This document shows, in pieces, positions 58,695-64,000 of a stretch of DNA of 64,000 bases; positions within the stretch are counted from its first letter, which is position 1, and each line of letters begins with the position of its first letter. The position numbers and the translations under genes were made by a program. Source of the stretch: JANXMY01 sp964251675. GTDB taxonomy: Bacteria; Armatimonadota; Armatimonadia; Armatimonadales; Capsulimonadaceae. The stretch spans positions 8,754-72,753 of the forward strand of contig CAXUKS010000018.1 in assembly GCA_964251675.1 (NCBI GenBank), written 5' to 3'. Below the pieces are notes generated by a model that worked only from the letters and a program-made list of their open reading frames with translations, made no database searches and was not told where the DNA came from.

Positions 58695-59915
58695 TTAAGA
58701 GCAAGTAAAATCTGCAAAAACAGCTCCGTAAGTTCCTGCCAATGGTTCTGTCACCTGTGTATATGGAAACACAGGATCAACACAAATCTGGCAGGCTCCT
58801 TCGTACTTGTCCACAATCCCTTCGCTACAGATGAACATATCAACTCGATAATTACCTGGCTTCAGCCATGGCTGCTTGATCGTCATATAGCCCTGGTTAG
58901 AAATAGAAGCATCAAACAAGGGCCGGACTAACCGAGAATCCAAATGCAAAACTATCGTCTCTTGATCATTAACTATATGGCAGGACACATAGTAGCGCCC
59001 TGAATGTTGCTTAAATCTTTCGATTGAAAACTCGATAGTTTTTTCCTCTCCGCAGTTGTAATTTTCCTTAGCCGATCTTACAGAAACGAAGCGCAGTTCC
59101 CCGGAGCCTTCACGTCTCTGGGCGTCGTCTTTCGATGACGTCTTTTCTTTTGGCGCCGCCATGTATTTCTGAACACCACCAGTCACCTCACCAGAATAGT
59201 CTACATGACCGCTTTTCAAGAGAATAATCTTGCCGCACAATGCTGTAATAGATTGCATATGATGACTGACAAAGATAACGGTGCGCCCACCTGCCGCCAC
59301 ATCCTGCATCTTGCCGATGCACTTTTTCTGGAACTCGGCGTCGCCGACGGCCAGGACTTCATCGATGATCAAGATTTCCGGGTTCAGGTGGGCGGCGACG
59401 GCGAAGGCGAGGCGGACATACATCCCCGACGAGTAGCGTTTGACGGGGGTGTCTAGGAACTGCTCGGTTCCTGAAAAGTCCACAATGGCGTCGAACTGCC
59501 GGGTGATTTCGGACTTTTTCATGCCGAGGATCGCGCCGTTGAGGTAGACATTCTCGCGGCCCGTCAGCTCCGGGTGGAAGCCCGTGCCGACTTCCAGCAG
59601 GCTGCCGACGCGGCCATACAGGTCGATCTGGCCGGTGGTTGGCTCGGTGATGCGGCTAAGGACTTTCAGGAGCGTGCTTTTGCCTGCGCCGTTGCGCCCG
59701 ATGATGCCGACAACATCGCCTTTCTGGATGTCGAACTCCACGTCTTTCAAGGCCCAGAACGTCTCGGTTTCGGGCTTGGACAGCGGGTTTTTCAGGCGGT
59801 GCATCAGCGCCTCGCCCGCCGTCGTGTGGTTCTCGGCGTTGTGGGCGATGGTATAGGACTTGGACAGGCCGCGCACAGAGACGGCGACATCGGACGAAGA
59901 GAGACTAGATGACAT
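58695..59915 (-). CDS. wzt: polysaccharide ABC transporter ATP-binding protein (mosaic)
   Basis: A 406-residue Wzt-type ATPase. Walker A GRNGAGKST is near residue 70, the signature is YSSGMYVRLAFA and Walker B is ILIIDEVLAVGD. Residues about 255-406 form the Wzt C-terminal carbohydrate-binding domain. DNA for the ATPase half is GC-rich, while the C-terminal half, from about 59280 down, is clearly AT-rich, so the gene is a recombination mosaic. ATG 59915 overlaps the permease stop by 11 bases. The C-terminal domain selects the glycan to be exported. Confidence 0.92.
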   Translation of the reverse strand: MSSSLSSSDVAVSVRGLSKSYTIAHNAENHTTAGEALMHRLKNPLSKPETETFWALKDVEFDIQKGDVVGIIGRNGAGKSTLLKVLSRITEPTTGQIDLYGRVGSLLEVGTGFHPELTGRENVYLNGAILGMKKSEITRQFDAIVDFSGTEQFLDTPVKRYSSGMYVRLAFAVAAHLNPEILIIDEVLAVGDAEFQKKCIGKMQDVAAGGRTVIFVSHHMQSITALCGKIILLKSGHVDYSGEVTGGVQKYMAAPKEKTSSKDDAQRREGSGELRFVSVRSAKENYNCGEEKTIEFSIERFKQHSGRYYVSCHIVNDQETIVLHLDSRLVRPLFDASISNQGYMTIKQPWLKPGNYRVDMFICSEGIVDKYEGACQICVDPVFPYTQVTEPLAGTYGAVFADFTCS

Positions 59916-60777
59916 CGGCGAACTTTCTTTCCATCTTCTTGAACGAGAACGCGCCCGCCACAAAGATAATCAGGGCCACGGCGGCGGAGTAGCCCACCTG
60001 GGCCAGGTTCAGAGACCCCGTGCCGAGCAGGGACCAGCGGAAGGCTTCCAGCAGGCCCGACAGCGGGTTGATAAAGTACACGAACCGCAGATGCGCGGGC
60101 ACGGCGGACACGGCATAGGCAATCGGCGAGGCATACAGCAGGAACTGGGTCAGCACCGGCAGAACGTAAGCAATATCCCGGTACGTCACCATCAGCGCCG
60201 AGGTGAACAGGCCGATCCCGACACCGAGGATCAGCAGCAGCACCAGCCACACCGGCAGGAGCAGCAGGCCGAATGTCGGCACAATATGGTAGATCACCAT
60301 CAGCACGATCATCAGGCCGAACGCCACGGCAAAGTCAATCAGCGTGGAGAAGATCGTCGCCAGCGGCAGCACCAGCCGGGGGAAGTAGACTTTGGACACC
60401 AGGTTGCCATTCGCCAGAAGGCAGCCGCTCACTTTGCCCAGGGTCGAGTTGAAGACGTTCCACGCCAGCAGGCCCGCAAACGAAAACACGATGTAGGGCA
60501 GGCCGTCCGAGGGCAGCTTGGCGACTTTGCCGAACACGAACGAAAAGATGCCCGCCGCCATCAGCGGCTGCAAAACAACCCAGATGGCCCCGAGGGCCGT
60601 CTGCCGGTAGCGTAGCTTGACATCGCGCTGGGCGAGCGTCATCAGCAGGTCCCGGAACTGCCAAATCTCGGCGACATTGATCGCCTGCCAGCCGGAGGTC
60701 GGCTTGATGGTCAGGTGGGGCCGCCGGGCGACCAGCGGCGCGGGTTCGGTTGGGGTCTCAGTGCGTGCGTCAATCAT
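59905..60777 (-). CDS. wzm: polysaccharide ABC transporter permease
   Basis: A 290-residue ABC-2 permease with six membrane helices. The N-terminal cytoplasmic part has WQFRDLLMTLAQRDVKLRYRQTALGAIWVVLQP, the family hallmark. The central loops and LSGLLEAFRWSLLG near residue 248 also fit. It pairs with the overlapping Wzt to move a lipid-linked glycan across the inner membrane. Unlike its partner's C-terminal half it has normal GC content. Confidence 0.93.
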   Translation of the reverse strand: MIDARTETPTEPAPLVARRPHLTIKPTSGWQAINVAEIWQFRDLLMTLAQRDVKLRYRQTALGAIWVVLQPLMAAGIFSFVFGKVAKLPSDGLPYIVFSFAGLLAWNVFNSTLGKVSGCLLANGNLVSKVYFPRLVLPLATIFSTLIDFAVAFGLMIVLMVIYHIVPTFGLLLLPVWLVLLLILGVGIGLFTSALMVTYRDIAYVLPVLTQFLLYASPIAYAVSAVPAHLRFVYFINPLSGLLEAFRWSLLGTGSLNLAQVGYSAAVALIIFVAGAFSFKKMERKFADVI

Positions 60778-60821
60778 ACAGTCAGTGTTAGCTTTCTTGG
60801 CGTCGTGCCGGCTGGCAAAAG

Positions 60822-62213
60822 TTAGCGCAGCAGGTAGGTCGTTGATGAGGCGAGACTGGCAATAGCGGTCAAGGGGGCAAGCTCTTTGAGGAAGCCGCCA
60901 CCGGGTCCCTTGACGGGAATGTAGATGATGTCCCCAATTTGGAGCGGGGGGTTCAGCGCCATCCGTTTGGCTTCCGACTTCTCTTTGCCATTGATAAATT
61001 TTTGCACGTCCAGCGTCGTGCCAGTCACCTGATTGGCTTTTTTATCAAGATGCGCGAACGTCACTTTTGCCAGGTCTACCCCCGGTGCGGGGATAGTAGC
61101 CTTGATGGCATCCAGCAGGCGGTCGCCCGGCTTGAAGGCATAATAGCCGTAATGGACGACGCCGCCTCCATAGACAAACACTTTATTAGTTAGCTCCGGC
61201 ACGTTGATGACATCGCCCGCCGCCAGCTTGTAGTTGTACTTCTGGTCGTTCTGGTAAAGCAGCGCATACAGGTTCAGTGGATAAGCCTGCCCATCGTGCG
61301 TCAGCGTCGCATTCGCCAGGTCGGCGGCTTCGGCACTTGGAGTGCCGGACAGGGCCAGCACGTCCTGTACCTTGTAATCCTCTTTATAGGGATACGGACC
61401 AGGCTTCGGAACATAGCCGGATACAATAATCTGAGCACGCTGCTCGGGGACATAGACCACATCGCCGCTTTGCAGCACGATGTTCTGGGGGCTGTCGGCT
61501 TTAGTCTCCGGGTGCGTCAGGTCCAGGGTCTGCGACTGCCCGTTGGAATGCTGCACGGTGATCGCCGCTGCATTGCCGGTTTGCGGGATGCCGCCGGAGG
61601 CGGCCAGCGCCTCAATGATCCGCTGGCCGGGGCGGTACTCGGTTTGTCCGGCGCGGCCCACAAAGCCGGAAAACGTCACATACTGCGGGCGCTTCCGAAG
61701 CAGAGACACGCTGACAATCGGACGCACAATGAATTTGCGGTAGGCAGTCGTCAGGCGCGTTTGGAGCTGCGCCGGGGTCTGCCCGACCACCGGGACGGCG
61801 TTCAGCAGCGGCAGGGTGATCGTGCCATCGGGGCCGACGGCCACCTGCGGCATGGACTGTTCGGGGAAGCCGGTGATCAGAACGCTGACGACGTCGTCAA
61901 TGCCCAGCGTGTACGACGCCGGAACGGAGACGGGCAGGCCCGGCGCAGGCAGCAGCGTGAGGGCACCGGAGGAGCCGGAGGCTGCGGGAAGCGCGGCCTG
62001 TCCTGCTGGCAGGGCCGACGCTCCGGGCGGGTTTTGCGTAATCCGGATGGGCGGCACGGTCGGCGCGGCCTTTGTGACGGGCGCTCCCGCTGTCACGGGC
62101 GTTGTCGACACGCCGGGAACGCCCTGTGCGGACGCGGGCAGTGGCAGACCAAGCGCGAACGCGGCGGCCAGCGACAGCGGAAAGAAAGCAAGTTTTAAAG
62201 ACTGGTTAGGCAT
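60822..62213 (-). CDS. wza: polysaccharide export outer-membrane protein
   Basis: A 463-residue exported protein with a signal peptide (MPNQSLKLAFFPLSLAAAFA, ending LPASAQ). A Pro/Ala-rich linker follows, then the PES domain (about 100-185, YTLGIDDVVSVLITGFPEQ and GTITLPLLNAVPVVG), and three SLBB-like domains (for example YVTFSGFVGRAGQTEYRPGQ and IIVSGYVPKPGPYPYKEDYK). There is no lipobox cysteine. The short C-terminal hydrophobic segment could be the outer-membrane helix. ATG 62213 lies four bases after the wzc stop. It would form the exit channel for the glycan. Confidence 0.92.
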   Translation of the reverse strand: MPNQSLKLAFFPLSLAAAFALGLPLPASAQGVPGVSTTPVTAGAPVTKAAPTVPPIRITQNPPGASALPAGQAALPAASGSSGALTLLPAPGLPVSVPASYTLGIDDVVSVLITGFPEQSMPQVAVGPDGTITLPLLNAVPVVGQTPAQLQTRLTTAYRKFIVRPIVSVSLLRKRPQYVTFSGFVGRAGQTEYRPGQRIIEALAASGGIPQTGNAAAITVQHSNGQSQTLDLTHPETKADSPQNIVLQSGDVVYVPEQRAQIIVSGYVPKPGPYPYKEDYKVQDVLALSGTPSAEAADLANATLTHDGQAYPLNLYALLYQNDQKYNYKLAAGDVINVPELTNKVFVYGGGVVHYGYYAFKPGDRLLDAIKATIPAPGVDLAKVTFAHLDKKANQVTGTTLDVQKFINGKEKSEAKRMALNPPLQIGDIIYIPVKGPGGGFLKELAPLTAIASLASSTTYLLR

Positions 62214-62217
62214 AACG

Positions 62218-63804
62218 TTAATCCTGATTCTCCCAAAGCGAAGCCACGGGGCGGGTGGAACGCGGCTCGGCAGCGGCAGCATCCTGCGCCGTTTCTATAT
62301 CCTCGGGCATGACGACAGGGGCCGCGTAGTAGCCCTGATAGGCATGACCGGGAGTGCTGGGGGCACGGTTGACGAAATAGGCCATCGCCTGCGGGCCAGC
62401 GGCACTCAGGGCGGCGCGGGTCTGCTGAATGACGGTTTCGTCCACCAGCCCGATGCCGACGACGTGCAGAACGCAGTCGGCGTGGGGGGCCAGCAGGAAC
62501 GCATCGCTGACCACCGCGCAGGCGGGGGTGTCAATCAGCACCGTGCAGTTCGCATCGCGCAGCTCGCGCATCAGGTTTACCAGCAGGGGCCGGGACAGCA
62601 GCGAGGTCGGACTATCCGTGACCTGCCCGCAGTGCAGCACCAGCAGGTTCGGAACCTCGCTTGGCTGCAGGGCATCCACCAGCGCGGTGCGGCCCGCCAG
62701 TACGTCGGCCAGACCCAGGGGGCTGTCGGCGGGGAACATCTGCCCCTGAGCCGGGCGGCGCAGGTCGGCATCCACCAGAATCACCCGCTTGCCGCCTCGG
62801 GCCATCGCCCGTGCCAGAGCCGCCGTCGTGACCGACTTGCCTTCGCCGGGCAGGGCGCTGGTGACCAGGATCACCCGGTTTTGGAGCGAGGGAAGCACTG
62901 GACCGAGGGCCGAGCCGTTGGCCGCCCAGCGCGGGTACAGCGCCGTTTTTTCCACATCGTTTGTGCCAAGAAGGCGGGGGTTTTCCCGCATCAGCAGGCT
63001 GAGGTTGATTGCCGCCAGATTAAGCGCCTCCGAGGTCGCCGGGGTCAGCTCGCCCCGGCGCAGGTCGGCCAGCTCGCCCCGCGACATCCGGGGCAGGGTC
63101 CCGGCGATGGGGTCCTGACCGCCAATCCGGCGAAGCTGGTCGGTATCACGCACACGGCGATCCATCTGTTCCAGCAGCATCACGGCCAGCACGGCAAGGG
63201 CCAGGCCGATGCCCGCGCCAATCAGCAGGTTGCGCGTCCGGTTAGGGCTGATCGGCTCGTCTCGCACATCGGCGGCCTGGATAAGCTGCACATTGCCGGT
63301 GACCATATCGCGGTCCAGCTTGGCGGTGTTCAGGCTGCTTTCAATGCCGGTGTAAAGCTGGCGGGCCAGTTCGGTATTTCGCGTCAGCCGGGAGCTTTGC
63401 AGGTTTTTATCTGGAAGCTGACTTTTTTTCGTGTCTATGTCTCTCTGCACCAGAAGTGCCCCGGCCAGCCTCGCCTGTGCGGTGATGACGCTGAGTTTTG
63501 CCTGCACATAGCTGTCGGTCAGGGTTTTTTGCGTGTCCAGAGAGGGGTTTTTCGCCAGCGTGCCGCGCAGAGATGCCTGGTACCGCGTTCGAACATCTTT
63601 AATTTTGGCGTCCAGGTCATCCAGAATCTGGGGAAATGCTTTTGTGACTTTGGCGGCGGCGGCGACCCGCTGGCTTTCCAGATCATTCAGCTGCGTTTGA
63701 AGCTGCATCGTCTCGGCATCATTACGCAGCGGGTCTCCGCCACCGATTTTGGCGTTGACGGAGTTAAGCTGACTGGACAAAGAGGCCAGGGCGGCCTGCT
63801 GCAT
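62218..63804 (-). CDS. wzc: polysaccharide co-polymerase / BY-kinase, 5'-truncated
   Basis: Residues 1-170 are coiled coil of the chain-length (Wzz/GNVR) type, 192-211 a membrane helix. A tyrosine-kinase domain follows with TSALPGEGKSV (315-325), VDADLRRP (344-351) and VLIDTP (422-427). A few Tyr lie in YQGYY near the C-terminus. The N-terminal 200 or so residues, including the first membrane helix, are missing, and the sequence beyond 63804 does not look like them. The real gene probably began further upstream and was cut by rearrangement or assembly error. The ATG at 63804 is simply the first available. Confidence 0.85.
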   Translation of the reverse strand: MQQAALASLSSQLNSVNAKIGGGDPLRNDAETMQLQTQLNDLESQRVAAAAKVTKAFPQILDDLDAKIKDVRTRYQASLRGTLAKNPSLDTQKTLTDSYVQAKLSVITAQARLAGALLVQRDIDTKKSQLPDKNLQSSRLTRNTELARQLYTGIESSLNTAKLDRDMVTGNVQLIQAADVRDEPISPNRTRNLLIGAGIGLALAVLAVMLLEQMDRRVRDTDQLRRIGGQDPIAGTLPRMSRGELADLRRGELTPATSEALNLAAINLSLLMRENPRLLGTNDVEKTALYPRWAANGSALGPVLPSLQNRVILVTSALPGEGKSVTTAALARAMARGGKRVILVDADLRRPAQGQMFPADSPLGLADVLAGRTALVDALQPSEVPNLLVLHCGQVTDSPTSLLSRPLLVNLMRELRDANCTVLIDTPACAVVSDAFLLAPHADCVLHVVGIGLVDETVIQQTRAALSAAGPQAMAYFVNRAPSTPGHAYQGYYAAPVVMPEDIETAQDAAAAEPRSTRPVASLWENQD

Positions 63805-64000
63805 GCGGACGTGCGGGTCACCATGCCGATCGCGCGCAACCTCTCCCCCACCCTGTTGCCGACAGAAGAGCGCACCCAGGCCGGGCGCGACCTGATGTGG
63901 ATGGACGAGGGCTTTGAGACGATCGAGCAGCGGGTGCGGCAGATCCCGCTCGGCGGCCTCGGCGGGCGGGAAAGCCGGTGGGAGATGGCGATCACCCCGC
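63805..64000 (+). other. open frame not continuous with wzc; possible 5' end of another gene
   Basis: From about 63823 the plus strand reads MPIARNLSPTLLPTEERTQ, then AGRDLMWMDEGFETIEQRV and further protein-like sequence to the window edge. The minus-strand frame of wzc stays open here but gives a low-complexity Pro/His/Arg-rich peptide unlike a Wzz domain. The sequence changes character near 63800. It could be the start or middle of an unrelated gene; I do not recognise the product. Confidence 0.4.

Noticed and set aside
63687..63995. Alternative minus-strand frame at the window end
   Set aside because: It overlaps wzc in another frame and reads as Ser/Arg/Pro-rich shadow sequence.

Overview
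The window reads as a GC-rich chromosome segment from a diderm bacterium. A lipoprotein N-acyltransferase (Lnt), a Wza-type outer-membrane export protein and a Wzm/Wzt/Wzc set all imply an outer membrane. Two small secreted proteins end in a PEP-CTERM-like sorting tail. The gene content and the style of that tail are compatible with Armatimonadota, but this is only a tentative guess: there is no rRNA or marker-gene comparison here. I found no rRNA, tRNA or CRISPR. Two N runs (100 bases at 24591-24690 and 10 bases at 32761-32770) mark assembly gaps.

Region 1 (1-6855, minus strand) is a compact core-metabolism block: coaD, a DivIVA-like coiled-coil protein, then DUF177, rpmF, plsX, fabH, fabD, fabG, acpP and fabF. 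This couples CoA precursor supply, phospholipid initiation and type II fatty-acid synthesis. Region 2 (6876-8735) is a small-gene defence or toxin-antitoxin cluster with a HEPN-like protein, a Phd-like antitoxin and a BrnT toxin whose partner is not BrnA-like. Region 3 (8753-13819) holds recG and the rpmH-rnpA-yidD-yidC-jag ribosome and membrane-insertion operon. A divergent FHA gene and an SH3-NlpC/P60 peptidase follow.

Region 4 (15709-30997) is mixed: a MraY-like transferase, Mrp ATPase, a universal-stress protein, a DUF433/DUF5615 toxin-antitoxin pair, lnt, two tandem PEP-CTERM paralogues, and an M14 peptidase overlapping an unusual acyl-carrier-like gene. It continues with a transglutaminase, an ARPP-1/VKOR/DsbA redox operon, a CelD-like acyltransferase and a parvulin-type foldase. 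Short palindromic mobile elements resembling REPINs or MITEs are scattered through regions 3 and 4.

Region 5 (31050-64000) is a large surface-polysaccharide locus, almost all on the minus strand. It has about seventeen glycosyltransferases (GT2, GT4, one GT47-like, one broken), an O-antigen polymerase/ligase-like membrane protein, two hexapeptide acetyltransferases, two near-identical acyltransferase-3 genes and a large secreted multidomain glycosidase-like protein on the plus strand. Wzt, Wzm, Wza and a truncated Wzc lie at the far end. The region shows recent rearrangement: a tandem duplication with a readable breakpoint, a block that looks gene-converted, a decayed glycosyltransferase, and a sharp base-composition switch inside wzt. 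The likely product is a decorated, exported polysaccharide whose structure is under diversifying recombination.
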